Assembly: GCA_008330645.1 (NCBI GenBank)
Contig: VLTN01000030.1
Location: 62,001-126,000, forward strand
DNA: 64,000 nt
Direction of reading: 5' to 3'
From: Cafeteria roenbergensis
Taxonomy: Eukaryota; Sar; Bigyra; Bicosoecida; Cafeteriaceae
The notes under the pieces were generated by a model. That model did no database searches, had not been told where the DNA came from, and saw only the letters and a program-made list of their open reading frames with translations. Numbering within the stretch: position 1 is the stretch's first letter; every line of letters begins with the position of its first letter. The position numbers and the translations under genes were made by a program. Positions 9,901-20,805 of the stretch are shown here, piece after piece.

Positions 9901-11243
9901 TCAGAAGGTCCAGTCATCGTCACCGGCGCCAGTGCCCGAGCCCGCGCCAGCAGCGCCGCCTCCGCCCCCGCCTCCGCCTCCGAAGAAGTCGTCCTCATCG
10001 GCGTCGGCCCCCGCAGCAGCGGCGGCCGGTGCGGGCGCGGCTCCGAGGCTCATCCGCCCGACCCCTGCCGTGACGGCGCCAACGTCGGAAGTCGCTCCGG
10101 CGCGGCTTGCGCGCGAAACCGCGGGGCCCTTGGGGGGCGCGAGTGCCCCTGTGGTGGACGGCTTGGGAAGGGCAAACTTTCCGCCGGCGATGGGACCCGT
10201 GCGCCGCGGCTTCGCGCCTGCACCTGCGCCGGCCCCTCCGCCACGGGCGCCTCCCGCCGCAGCTCTGCCGCCAGCCGGCCCGGCGGCAGGCTTCTTGAGT
10301 GAGATCTTGATTCTGCCGTCTGCAGGGAGCCCGCCGAGGTCGATGTCCGCCGCATCACCAAGATCCATGGCGACCGGGTTCTCGGCAGCGTCGACGTCCT
10401 TCTCGTGCTCCTGCAGAGCCACGCTGAAGTCGAACGCGTCGGAGCGCTGGGAGAACCCGATGCCGAGCCACATGTGGCGTCCGGAGCGCGGGTCTTCGAT
10501 GCGGAGGGCGAAGTAGCGGCTGGAGTCGGACGCCTTCTCTACGGCGGAGGGGCCGCCCTTCCTGATGGGGCACACTGCAAAGACGTTGCCCGAGCTCTTG
10601 GTGGTGAGGACGACCCGGCACAGCGGGCCCCGGGACACCACGCGGAGCTCGCCCACCCAGATTTGGTGCTCCTTCCACTCGGCAGCGCTGCGGGCAGGGA
10701 GAGGCGTGGGGGGGGGGAGGGGGGAGAGGGGCGCTCGAGGGGTGGGGGGGACGCGCGGAGGCTTAGGCAGCCTGGCGCCGAGAACACTGAGGCGCTCCGC
10801 CCGCGATGGCGCCCCTGGAACCCCTCTAGCAAGGTTCCCCGAACGCAGGACCGCTGGAGCGGTCGTGCCGTGCACCGTGGCGTCGCGCACTGGCCAGGGA
10901 GGCGCTGCCCGCGGCGGCGAATGGCGCGCCACTGCTGGGCTCGCCAAGACCCTGCGCCGCTCGCGCGGGCTGCCGAAAGTCGAGGCGCGCGCCGGCCTGG
11001 CACGGAAAGAGCCCGACCAAGACGATCAACGCAGGCGAACGGGTGCGATGCCGCCGCGACGCGGCTCGGCGTGCTGGGAGGGCGTCGCGGCGGCGCGCGC
11101 ACGGATACACGCGGCCGCCTGTCTCACACATAGCCGCTGGCGCCGCCGCGGCGAGGGGGGATCTTGAAGCCAAAGACGCGGTCCTTGACCAGCCGCACAA
11201 AATCGATGTCGTCCAGGCCGCTGGCGTCTGCGCTGGCTGCCAT
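9901..11243 (-). CDS. NECAP: NECAP-family clathrin adaptor accessory protein (PHear domain)
   Basis: NECAPs bind AP-2 and assist clathrin-mediated endocytosis. Two exons rebuilt: 11243-11128 and 10687-9901 (300 aa), with a 440-nt intron (donor GTGAGA, acceptor CGCAG). Exon 1 ends in FKIPPRRGGASGYV and exon 2 continues AAEWKEHQIWVGELRVV, matching the family block IPPR...GYRASDW. The PHear domain continues with SSRYFALRIEDP and MWLGIGFSQRSDAFDFSVAL. The C-terminal third is Pro/Ala/Gly-rich and contains DEDDFFGG and a terminal DDDWTF, which could serve as short DxF/W-type adaptor-ear ligands, although the canonical terminal WxxF spacing is not present. It is convergent with the FAM227-like gene (117 bp apart) and divergent from the next gene. 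Confidence 0.9.
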
Positions 11244-12050
11244 GGCGGCTTTGCTTGTGCGCGTTGCAGATGCGTGCGCGGGCATTGCCGGCAGAGCCGA
11301 GTCGCCCTCGCCGGCTCGCGTCGGGGTCGCCATCCCCCGCCCACGGCCACCCCAAAGGAGAGCGACAATCCCGGGGCACAAAGCAGAGGCTCTCTGTTTG
11401 TTGGAGGGAGGGTTGAGCCGCAGGCAGGAGGACTGTGTCTGCCGCAAATGGCTGCACCGCTGAGCTCGTGGGAGCGCGCGGCGCGCCGCCGCATCGTGGC
11501 TGAGGCCCTGTGTCTGCACGGCCCCGTGGCTATGGGCCCAGTGGGCGCAGCGCTCCCGGGGCGGGGCGATTGGCCGGCTGCAATCGGGGAGCGCAGCCCC
11601 ATGGGCCATCCCCTCATCCTCGACGCCGTCGTGAGACCCTCGCGCGCCAGGCACCGCGCCCGCTCCAGCGCCACCGCCCGCCTGTTCTGAACCCAGTTCC
11701 CGTTGTATTCTTGGGCTCCCGGGGCGTGCACGACCATGGCCCGCGCACCCGGCTGCGCGCGTGGTAGCCCCCCCAGACCCGCTGCGTGCCTTGCGGGCCC
11801 AAGCTCGCTTCGACGTCCGGCCGACCAGGCGGTGCTGCCCGCAGCCTCGATCCGCCGCGACCCGGCCACCTATCAATCACGCTTCCATCGTCCTCCCATC
11901 CTGCCCGCGTCTCCGCCCTCGCAGTCGGCCGCGCACGCGGCAGCCGCAGCCTGCCCGCCCGCCACGGCCGCTGCAGCTAGAGCTGCGCTGTCCGCCGCTG
12001 GCCCGTCACCGGCACATCACCCCCTGCCTGGTTCTGCCCACGGCACCGCC
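11244..12050. other. Divergent spacer between NECAP and the gene at 12051
   Basis: About 800 bp between two divergent starts. Several frames are open, as expected at this GC content, and none is recognisable. One copy of GGCAGAGCC lies at about 11289. The downstream gene's frame is open back to about 11703, so a longer N terminus or an unseen 5' exon is possible. Confidence 0.4.
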
Positions 12051-14234
12051 ATGCTGGACGCGAACGACGTCGCCGCGCTGCTGCTCATGACTCTTGAGGC
12101 GAATCCCTCCAGCGCCTGCGTCACTGCGCTCAGCCGACGGCTCTGCTCGCCATCATGCGAAGCGGCAGCGGCCGACGCATGCGAGCTGATCAGCAGAGCC
12201 GCACTTGCCCTGGCAGAGCCTGCGGCCCGCGCATCGGCCCCGCTCGCCCCAGCGGAAGGATCAGAGCTCTGCCAACGCATGCGGGCTCTGCTCTTCGCGG
12301 TGTGTGACGCCCTGACCCACGTGTGGAGGACCAGGCGACGGGCGGCGGCGGAGGGAACGCTGCCGGCAGAGCTGCCGTTCAGCGGGCTCTGCCGGTGGAT
12401 CGGTGGCGCGGTAGGCGCGGTGGTCGGTGCAACCGCTGCGGTTGCAGCTGCGGTTTCGGCTTCGGCGTCGGCTTCCGCGAGGCAGACCAGTCAGTCGCCG
12501 GAGCAAACGGCAGCTGCGGGCTCGGCGGGCGGCGGGGCTTGCCAGGCGCTGGAGGCTCTGTCGAGCGTGGTAGAGCTGTGGACGTCGTCCGCCAGGGAGG
12601 CAGGCGCGGAGAAACTCGTCGCCGGTGGGCAGGCACCGGCAGGGCCGGCGTCAGACCCCGGGTCGGCTGGCTGGGCGTCGTTCCCCCTCTCTCTAGACAG
12701 CCTGAGCGGCATGGAGCGGCTGGTCAAGCAAGCATCACTCCCGGCTTCCTTCGGCGGTGTCGCGGCGTCGTTTCTGCCAGCGCTGCCCCCTCCGCTGCCA
12801 CGGCTGGGCGCACTCCAGCCCCTGCCGCCGCCGCACTGGCTCCTTGCCGTCCTGATTGACGGGGCGAAACCGCACGAAGTGACCCAGACACCCTGGAGTC
12901 GCAGCCAGCACCCGCCTGCCCATCCTGTCCACCAGACGCGACCCATGGCGCCGGCGACAGCACCAGCACCAGCACCAGCAGCATTTGCAGCAGCACCGGC
13001 ACCAGCAGCATATGCAGCAGCATCGGCAGCAGCATCGGCAGCACCTGCAGCATTGAAGCCCTCCAGATCGAGGTGGGGAAGCCTCGCCGGCGGCGACCCG
13101 CCACCCAGCTCTGCAGCTGCGGTTTCGCCGATGGTCGCCCAGCCGCACGAGGCCAGCAGCGGCAGCAGCAGCAACGGCGGCAGCGGCAGCGGCAGCGGCA
13201 GCAGCAACGGCGGCAGCGGCAGCGGCCGCTGGGGCAGCGTGGCGACCGACCCGCCCGCCGTCCCCCCGGTGCAGGCTCACGCTCTCGCAACTGCAGCGGC
13301 GGTCGCAAATGCAGCCGCAACTGCAACTGCATCCGTGCCGGTGGCTGCCAGCGTCTGGCAGACGCAGAGTGCGTCCGGGCACTCGCCGGGCCCGGCGCCA
13401 GCCAGGCACTCCCGGTTCGACGCCGTTCCGGCGGGACGATTGGCCGAGGAGGTTGCGTCGGCCGATCGCTGCGAGGCACGGCCGGCGCCCTGGTTCCCGC
13501 TGGACAACACGGCGCCGCCCGCCCCACGGGCTGCCCAGCAGGAGGAGGGCAGGATCTCCGCCTTGGTCAATCGTTTCCTCGGTGAAACCGCGAGGGTCGA
13601 CCGAAGAGCGAGGCGCCGGCGTATCGTCAAGCGGGCGGCTCTGCTGGCAGAGCGGAATGAGGCGGTGGCGGCTGGGTCGGCGGTCGATTCTGCGCCGGCG
13701 GAGCCGGTAAGGGCGCTTCCATTTGACGCGTTCGAGCCGCTGTTCGTGGGACTTCCCACGGCACGCGCTGGCGCTGGCGCTGCCGCTGCCGCTGGCGGGC
13801 GTTCAGCCGCTGGCACGGAGGATGCGGAGGAGGAGGAGGAGGCCGAGGCCCAACGGATGGCTGCGGACGCGCTGAGGGAGGCTGACGCCAAGGCGGGGCG
13901 TCACGGGGCCGATGACGTGGGCAGAGCCGCGCGAGCAGCTCTGCAGGAGATGGAGGCACGGAGGGCGTTCCCCGCGCGGGCGGGCCTGGGCATGACGGCG
14001 GCGGATATGGCGGCTCTGGCAGCCGCCTCTGCGACAGACCCCGGCGGCGACAGGGCGTCCGGCGGGGCGACTGCTGTGGCCGCTGCCAGCGCTGCGGTGG
14101 CTGCCGCCGGCGCCGCCGAGGAGAGCGACGCGGAGGCGTTTGAGCGGTGGCGGCGGGCCAAGGCGGGAGTGTACCGCGACCGCGTCATTGCGTATGTGGG
14201 GAGCAAACGCGCCCGGGCCAGGGCTCCGCAGTGA
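12051..14234 (+). CDS. Conserved-looking protein of unknown function
   Basis: I do not recognise this protein. The chosen ATG gives 727 aa beginning MLDANDVAALLLMTLEANP; the frame stays open upstream to about 11703, so the start is uncertain. The first 120 residues look helical (SRAALALAEPAARA, MRALLFAVCDALTHVWRTRR). The middle is Ala/Ser/Gly/Pro-rich and carries three similar islands: SRWGSLAGGDPP, GRWGSVATDPP and RHSRFDAVPAGR. The C-terminal part is charged and helical (EEGRISALVNRFLGETARVD, then an Arg-rich RRARRRRIVKR) and ends FERWRRAKAGVYRDRVIAYV. The basic islands would suit a nuclear or RNA-associated role, but that is a guess. It converges on the protease gene (117 bp). Confidence 0.6.
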   Translation: MLDANDVAALLLMTLEANPSSACVTALSRRLCSPSCEAAAADACELISRAALALAEPAARASAPLAPAEGSELCQRMRALLFAVCDALTHVWRTRRRAAAEGTLPAELPFSGLCRWIGGAVGAVVGATAAVAAAVSASASASARQTSQSPEQTAAAGSAGGGACQALEALSSVVELWTSSAREAGAEKLVAGGQAPAGPASDPGSAGWASFPLSLDSLSGMERLVKQASLPASFGGVAASFLPALPPPLPRLGALQPLPPPHWLLAVLIDGAKPHEVTQTPWSRSQHPPAHPVHQTRPMAPATAPAPAPAAFAAAPAPAAYAAASAAASAAPAALKPSRSRWGSLAGGDPPPSSAAAVSPMVAQPHEASSGSSSNGGSGSGSGSSNGGSGSGRWGSVATDPPAVPPVQAHALATAAAVANAAATATASVPVAASVWQTQSASGHSPGPAPARHSRFDAVPAGRLAEEVASADRCEARPAPWFPLDNTAPPAPRAAQQEEGRISALVNRFLGETARVDRRARRRRIVKRAALLAERNEAVAAGSAVDSAPAEPVRALPFDAFEPLFVGLPTARAGAGAAAAAGGRSAAGTEDAEEEEEAEAQRMAADALREADAKAGRHGADDVGRAARAALQEMEARRAFPARAGLGMTAADMAALAAASATDPGGDRASGGATAVAAASAAVAAAGAAEESDAEAFERWRRAKAGVYRDRVIAYVGSKRARARAPQ

Positions 14235-14351
14235 TGCTCGCTGGGGCGCTGGCAGGGGGCTGTGGCCTCGCTCTCAAGGCAATTTCTGGGACAGACACGG
14301 CGCATGGTTTGCACGCAGGGGAGGGTCGCTCACGCCTCAGCCACACATCAT

Positions 14352-17300
14352 TTAAACATCAATATCGCTGTCTCCAAACGATCGCTCGCTGGACCCGCTT
14401 GACACGGACCCGGCAGGATTAGGAAGGGTCCGTGACGGTCCAGCAACTAGCTCGATCTCGGCGTGATGCCCGTCCGCGCCCTCATCGTCCTCCGAGTCCG
14501 CGGCGCTGTGGCCGCCCACAGACGCGTCACGGAAGGGCTCCGCCGGGATGGCGGCATCGTCGTGCACACCCAGATCGCCGGCAGAGCCCACTTCTGCCTC
14601 GCGGGAGGCGCGATCCGCTCCCCTCCGCCCGGACCTGCGAGGCCGGATGGCGGCTGCGCCCTGCGCGGCGGCACCGGCGTCCGCTGGCGCCGTCTGCACG
14701 GGCGCGTAGGGCGAGGTCCCCGTGGTGACGGTGATGCCGCAAACCGTGATCGTGCCCCGGCATAGCCACCTCACGGCCACGAGGCAGCAGCAGCACGCCG
14801 CTGCGGCCACCGACAGCGCCGTCACGGCTCCCCAAAGGAAGGAGCCGTCGGTGTCGGGCAGAGCCTGACTGCCAGCGGAGGCGGAGGGCGAGGGCGAGGC
14901 GGCAGGGGGCACCGACGGCGCACCGTCCTGCGGAAAAGGCAGCTCGTGAAAGGGTTGAGCGGGAGAGGGGGGGGGTGCGAGGTGGCGGGGGGTGGCTGGG
15001 TGTGGGGGGCGGCACCGGCCGCTGCGAGACGGCCTCGCAGCCAGGGGCAGGGAGGAGGGGCGCCGGCCGGGCTGGGGCAATGTTGGCACAGCTGAACGAC
15101 GCCCGGGCAACGGCCGTGGCTGGAGCGGGCTGGGATGAGGCTAGGGCGGGGCCGAGGCCAACTCACGTTCGGTGAGGGCTCTGGCGAAACCGCAGGGGTG
15201 GCAGAGCCGAAAGTGGAAGCGGAGGGCCTGGCGCTGGCGTCAGCATGACTGACCGCAGGGCTGGCAGTGGCCGAGGCGCTGGCAGTGGCCGAGGCGCTGG
15301 CAGTGGCCGAGGCGCTGGCAGTGGCCGAGGCGCTGGCAGTGGCCGAGGCGCTGGCAGCCGCTGAGGCGCTGGCAGCCGCTGAGGCGCTGGCAGCCGCTGA
15401 GGCGCTGGCAGCCGCCGCTGGGCTGGCGGCTGCCGCTGAGGCGCTGGGACTCACGACTCCAAAGGCCGGATCGGGGGCGCAGTCGCCCCGCGCCGGGACC
15501 ACTCCGAGTCGCTTGGCGCCCATGTCAAATATAATGTCGTAGCCAAGCATAGCGTTCGCGCCGATGAGGGCGGGGCCGTTGTTGCTGTAGACTCCCAGGC
15601 AGTATATTTTCGGGGCAAGCCACTCCTGCGGGGATGCGGGGCGGGCGGGCGGCGCATCGCTGGGCGACGTCAGGGACACGCTGGGCGGCGGCGCAGTGGG
15701 CGGCGGGCGGCAGTGGGCGGCGGGCGGCAGTGGGCGGCGGGCGGCGGCGGGCGGCAGTGAGCGGCAGTGGGCGGCAGTGGGCGGCAGTGGGCGGCAGTGG
15801 GCGGCGGGCGGCAGTGGGCGGCGGGCGGCAGTGGGCGGCAGTGGGCGGCGATTGGCGATTGGCCCCTCACCATGTTGAGGAAGAGGTGCCGCGGCTTCAT
15901 GGTGAGCATCACAGAGCCGGTGGCACCCTTGAGCTCAAAGGAAAACTCCGGGAATGCTCCTGGCTGGTCGAGCAGCGTTGGGTCATCGACTCTGATGCAC
16001 AGCGTCTCGTACTGGACCGTCACTGTGTGGAAGCCGGCGCAGCGCGATCCGTCCCCTGCGCGGCACCAGTCACCGATGGCGCCGACGAGCATTGTCTGGG
16101 CAGAGACGGGGAGGTAGGAGAAGGAGGTGCCCGAGTCGACGATGACGCCGTTTCCCGAGTTGAGGGACATGTGACCGAACTGGAAGGGCGCGTCGTTGAG
16201 GCGGGCGTCGATGACGTCGACCACGTAGAAGGTGGAGGAGGGTTTGGAGAACGGGACCCAGCTGATGGGCACCGTGGCGGGAGCGGGGGACGATGAGGGG
16301 GAGGGGGAGGGGGGGGCAGAGGCGGAAGCGGAGGCGGAGGGGGAGGGGGACTGAGATGCGGCAACCACGGGCGAATGCGAAGGCGAAGCAGTTGCAGTTG
16401 CAGTTTCAGCGACGGATCCTTCCGCCTGGGCCTGACGCAGGCGCGAGGGCGGAGATGAGGGCTCTGCCAGGGCGTGGAGTGACGTGTCGATGGCTCCGAG
16501 GGTGAGGGCGCCGCCGTTGAGCGTGAGGCACATGCCGAACACCGACTGGGCCAGGCGGCCGGCGTTGTCGAGCGTTTGGACGAAGGAGACCTTGGAGGTG
16601 TCGTGCGAATTGAACCCCATCCCGATGATCCCGTCGGGAACCTGCGACTTGAACAGGCCGCCCTCCCTGCGCGCAGATGCATCGGTGAACGCGGGGCGGG
16701 GCGGAGTCGTGGCGCAAGGAGGGGCGTCGTGGCGCAAGGAGGGGCGTCGTGGCGCAAGGAGGGGCGTCGTGGCGCGAGGAGGGGCGTCGTGGCGCAAGGA
16801 GGGGCCTCGTGGCGCAAGGAGGGGCCTGGTGGCGCGACTGGCATCACCCAGCGGCGGGGCGGACTCACCAGGTGGTGCATCCGAACTTGAACGGCACGCC
16901 CACGCGGTCCTGCGAGTAGTAGGCGTTGCTCCCTTCAGCCACGCCCCCGGGAGCGCCCAGGTACACGACGTCTGTCCAGAGGTCGCCGCTGATGCCGTCG
17001 CCCTCGGCATAGTGTTGCGAGAAGGCGCCCCCGGGCACCCTGGCTGCGGTGCTGCTAAGGGACATGTCGATCGGGGGCGGGTCCATGTGCGACCCGCACT
17101 GCGTGCAGTCCGAGCAGGGCACGGCCATGAGCGCGCTTCCCGTGTCCGCAATCGCCGTCGTCAGCTGCGGCGGGGTGCCGACCCAGGCATTGGCATAGAA
17201 GACTGCGAGCTCCGTGAACCTGCCATCGATCGGAACCTCCTGGACCATGCTGCCCAGTCGGCGCTGGCGAGTGCGCCCGCGAACGGCGTCGCTGCCATTT

Positions 17301-17605
17301 GCCGGCGCCGGCAAAACAAGCGGGTGGGACTCGTGCAGCAGCCGGGCGGCCTGCGGGCGGCGCGTGGAAGTTCAGACCATGCACGCGAGGGCATCGAAGG
17401 CGGTCGGGGGCGCGCTGTGGGCGGCCGGCGCAGAGGGTGGCGGCTGCGCGTGCGCTGAGGCGCCGAGCGGGTTTCCCGGCAGCGCAACTTGCTGTTCGCT
17501 CACGCGCCGAGGGCGCCTCTCCAAGCGGACCGAGAGCCCCACGGCGCCCGGCGCTGCCAGAAGCAGCGCCAGGACCGCGGCGCAGGACCACACGGGCCCG
17601 CCCAT
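14352..17605 (-). CDS. Membrane-anchored pepsin-family (A1) aspartyl protease
   Basis: Five exons rebuilt in phase: 17605-17504, 17350-16869, 16666-15871, 15625-15167, 14927-14352 (804 aa). Exon 1 encodes a signal peptide (MGGPVWSCAAVLALLLAAPG). The first catalytic motif is ADTGSAL, followed by the flap-like QHYAEGDGISG; the second is VDSGTSF. A CSDCTQCGSH cysteine cluster follows the first Asp, as in protist and nepenthesin-like proteases, then EGGLFKSQVPDGIIGMG. The C lobe closes with ALIGANAMLGYDIIFDMG. A Ser/Ala-rich stalk of about 100 residues (15180-15470, 18-nt tandem units) and a Pro/Ser insert (16270-16400) are unusual. A single membrane span (LWGAVTALSVAAAACCCCLV) precedes a cytosolic tail of about 130 residues. 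It probably acts in the secretory pathway or at the surface. All donors are GTGAG and all acceptors GCAG. Confidence 0.9.
15267..15425 (-). repeat. 18-nt tandem repeat encoding the protease Ser/Ala stalk
   Basis: About nine in-frame copies of a unit like gaggcgctggcagtggcc, with gcc/gct variants. On the coding strand it gives alternating Ala-Ser with occasional Thr. It lies in exon 4 of the protease. Confidence 0.85.
15680..15855. repeat. gggcggcagt minisatellite inside protease intron 3
   Basis: Units of 8-10 nt (gggcggcagt, gggcggcg) fill most of the 245-nt intron 15626-15870. The repeat has no coding role in the rebuilt gene. Confidence 0.85.
16705..16840. repeat. 20-nt minisatellite inside protease intron 2
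   Basis: About seven copies of a 20-nt unit (ggggcgtcgtggcgcaagga, with c/g variants) occupy most of the 202-nt intron 16667-16868. Confidence 0.85.
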
Positions 17606-19188
17606 CCTCCGTGCCGCTTGAGTGCCCCGCTTCGGGCAGGCTGGCACTCCCACTCGGCCGGTAGAGCCGCCGAGTCGCAACTGGACGCCTCTTGGAACCG
17701 CTGCGCGCATGCCTTGGTGATTTGCCCAAGAGTTGCAAGTGTGTGCGTGCGTGTATGCGTGTGGGGACCGTGCGCGCGTGCCACGAAGCAATCGACCGAC
17801 CCGCAGCTGGTTCGAGTCAGGGCGCGCGGAGGCAGCGCGATTGCACGACGACCCGCGCCCTCCCGTGGGCGCGCGAGCGCAACTCTAGTCAGAGTCGACC
17901 GCTCAAGCGCACCCACCGCGCGAAGCAACGCCCACGAGCGCCACCAAGCTCCGCCCGCCACCGAAGCGGCGCGCGCAGCAGCGGCACATCAAATGGGACG
18001 TCGCGACGCCCACGGGAGGGGCGGCATGCCGGCGCGGTGCGTGAGCCCACGCTTGTCCTCCGGCTTCCCTGACGCGTGCCCAGCGCGCAGGCGAGCTCTG
18101 CCGAGCATCCATCCGCGGCAGAGCTCCACTTGGTTCCTCGACTTGGGCCGCCTCGGCGGCTGGCTCGCGGCCGAGCAGCCGCAGCTCCTCCCCCGCCCCG
18201 CATACACGCAGGCTGCCGGTGCCAGACTCGAGGCCTGGCAGCGACGGCACTGGGCGTAGAGGCGGGGACGGGGAGGAGGGAGCTGCGGCAGCACGACTCG
18301 ACCGCAACATACCAGCCGCGGCGGGGCGGCCCCGGTTCACGATGACGAATGGGGGCGACGCAGCGCGCAGTCAGGCGATCGGGGGCTCGTCTGGAACCAG
18401 CCGCGACAGGCCCCAGGCGCTGCCCAGCGGCCGCGGCAGGCGCAGGTCAACGCAGCTGGCCGGTCCCGCTCGGGAAGGAGCGCGACTGGCTGCTGCGTGG
18501 CCCTGCGCCCGGAGCGGCCGAGGAGCGCCTGCGCGGGGCCCTGCTGAGCTGGTCCAAGCCATGAAGGCACGAGCTTGACCGATCGCCTCTGCAAATGCGC
18601 GCCGCATCGCCCCCCCCACAGGCTTGACGACAGGCGATTGCGCGCGCTCGCGGGCCAGCGCACGATGAGCCACATGGCTCGTGGTGCGCGGCCCGCTCCC
18701 GTAGCAACCGCTCGCCTTCCACCGGTTGATTATCTCAGCTATGCGACCCCCCGTCGCTCCCCGGCTCGCGCGCTGCTCCCCAGCAGCGACGCGCGCCTCA
18801 ACACATCCCATGTCCCTTCCACATTCACCGTCCCACCAAACCCTTGCAGGCCGGCTCAAGCGCTCGCTCGCTGGACCGCCACTCCCCTTCTCCCAGAGGG
18901 GGTGCGACGGCTGTCCCGGCGGCGAGCGCATGCCCGGCCTGCGAGGGGCGGCGCGCCACGGCGCGCGGCGCGGGGCCACCCACCTCGCTCCGCCCTTTCA
19001 AGGACGACGCCCGGTGGGTGGAGGTCCGCGCATCGCGCACCACGGCGCGCCTGTCCCCGGGCGCTCGGCCGCGTCCCCACGGCGCGACCGAGCTCCCCAC
19101 ACTATCAATGTCCACCCGCTCTCGACCGGGCCGGCTCGGAAACCGAACCAGCCCGCTCTGGATGATGCGCCTTCTGCGTCCGACGCGC
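17606..19188. other. 1.6-kb spacer, no gene assigned
   Basis: This lies between the 5' end of the protease and the 3' end of the HAD phosphatase gene. It contains a TG-rich microsatellite-like run (17738-17768). The only segment with protein-like composition is a short frame ending at 18564 (ends WPVPLGKERDWLLRGPAPG...SWSKP) after a possible acceptor near 18446; it could be the last exon of a small gene, but I cannot identify it. Other frames look like chance. Confidence 0.35.
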
Positions 19189-20446
19189 TCACTTGAGCAG
19201 CTGAATGGTCAGCATCAGGTCAAGGTTGGCCGTGTGGCTGACGATGTCCCCGATGCAGCCGCTGACGAGCTCCACCTGGCGCTTCAGCTGCTCCGAAGTG
19301 GGGCGCTCCACGAACTTGACACTCTTGGTCAGCGTGTTCGGCACCCCGGCGGTGACCTTGTGCACAGCGTGGCGCTCGTGGATCGAGTCGCCAAAGCTGA
19401 TCACGTTGCGGGCCGCCAGCGGGTCCACGGTCACAAAGTGGTCCCCGAGGACCTGATGGAAGGCGCGGACCTTCCACTCCGACGGGCAGCGAGACACGGG
19501 CTCGTAGGTGGACCGCGCCGACAGCACGTGCACGCGAGCCAGCAGCGGCTCGACGGCCGGCATGAACCGGCGGGCGCTCAGCTGCACCCACCCGGTCTCG
19601 GCGTTGGTCACCACGCACACGGGTGCCAGCTTGATGGCCTGCTCGAGGAGGGCCACGACGGAGGTCTGGAGCTCTTCAAGGTGGGCGCGGACGTCCTCCG
19701 GCAGCACCTCGGGCTCGTCCAGGCGCATGCCGCGCGAGGCGAGCCACGTGCTGGCCAGCAGGGTGTCGTCCCAGTCGAAGATGATGACTGAGACAGGGCG
19801 CAGCAGGCGAGGGAGGGGGGCGGGAGACAAGCAGGCGGCGGTCTCGGTGGCGAAGCCGTTGGGGCGCAAGCTCAACAACGTGTTGGGGTTTGGCCACGAA
19901 AACTGCCATTTGGAGCGGCGCGGCTCAGGCGAAGGGCTTCCATTTTGAGTCCGTCCCGGCGGGCCGCCGAGCGGCGCCCCCTGCGACCTGCCGGGCCGCG
20001 CTCCGGCCGCACGGGCCCCGGAGGTCGGATGGCTAGGCGGAGGGGCGGGGCGCCGCCCGCGGGGGGCCGCGGTTGGCGCGGGGAGGCGCGCGGCCGAGGT
20101 TCAGCGTGACTGACCTCGGCGCGTGTTCGACAGGGAGATTGACCCCCTTTCCGCGCCCGACGCGGCGGCCCGCCCGGCCGAGCCGCCCCCGTGCGCAAGG
20201 ACCCGTGGAGGCGTTTCGCGGCGCGCGGGAGGGCACGGCGCCAGGCCGCGCCTCGGGGCGCGGCAGGCCCGAGAGGGCCGCAAAACGTGGCGCGAAAAGG
20301 GCGCCTGTCCATCGGAGGGAGCGAGGTGCTCCAGGGGGCAACTCACAGGTGCTGAGGGGCGCCGGCTCCGGCGTAGCGGGCCGCTCCGAGGTCGGAGAGG
20401 TCGCCATGGAGGACTCGGGGGCGGACATGACAGCGGTAGCGGCCAT
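19189..20446 (-). CDS. HAD-superfamily phosphatase-like protein
   Basis: Two exons rebuilt: 20446-20347 and 19787-19189 (232 aa), with a 559-nt intron (donor GTGAGT, acceptor CTCAG). The join restores FIIFDWDDTLLAS, the motif I strand carrying the nucleophile and acid/base Asp pair of HAD hydrolases. Motif II is VCVVTNAETGW, the motif III lysine is probably in PSEWKVRAF, and motif IV is VISFGDSIHER, where Glu replaces the more usual final Asp. Only a small cap is present, fitting a C0 or C1 type. The substrate cannot be told. The N-terminal 33 residues are Ser/Pro/Ala-rich and look disordered. It is divergent from the EF-hand gene. Confidence 0.8.
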
Positions 20447-20805
20447 GTTGATCAGGAGCAAAAAAAGATGGCGGGAAGGCTAGACAGAAAACAGACTAGA
20501 CTTGACGCGCTCGGGGTGTCGGATGACAACCAGCACAGAAAGAAAGCACAGAGACAAAGCCCGAAGGCGAGAAGAGTGAAAGGTGGGTGGGGGGAGGGGG
20601 AGAGGGGAGGGGAGGGGCTGCGGCCTGCCCCGGGATGAGTGAGGCGCGCCGGCGGGTCCGTCTCCATTCGGCGTTCCATCGCCCTGCTCTGTCATCGCCC
20701 AGCCGCCAGCAGCAGTTGCCAAACCGCGCAGCCGCCGCCCGCCCGCCAGACACAGCGCCGCCTGGGCCTGGGCCGCCGCGCCACACCACCTGCGCACGCG
20801 CGAGC
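20447..20805. promoter_or_regulatory. Shared divergent promoter region (HAD / EF-hand)
   Basis: 359 bp between divergent starts, with a purine-rich (ggggagg) stretch at 20585-20620. No TATA box is seen. A promoter function is inferred from position. Confidence 0.35.

Noticed and set aside
11703-12050. Upstream extension of the unknown gene at 12051
   Set aside because: Open frame but Pro/Arg-rich with no conserved look; kept only as a possible alternative start.
17780-17860. tRNA-like B-box (ggttcgagtca) near 17807
   Set aside because: No matching A-box or cloverleaf stems could be found around it.
18349-18564. Small plus-strand frame ending WPVPLGKERDWL...SWSKP
   Set aside because: Composition looks protein-like and an acceptor-like site precedes it, but no family is recognised and no first exon could be joined.
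18844-19791. 315-codon plus-strand open frame
   Set aside because: It is antisense to the HAD phosphatase, whose minus-strand product has clear catalytic motifs.
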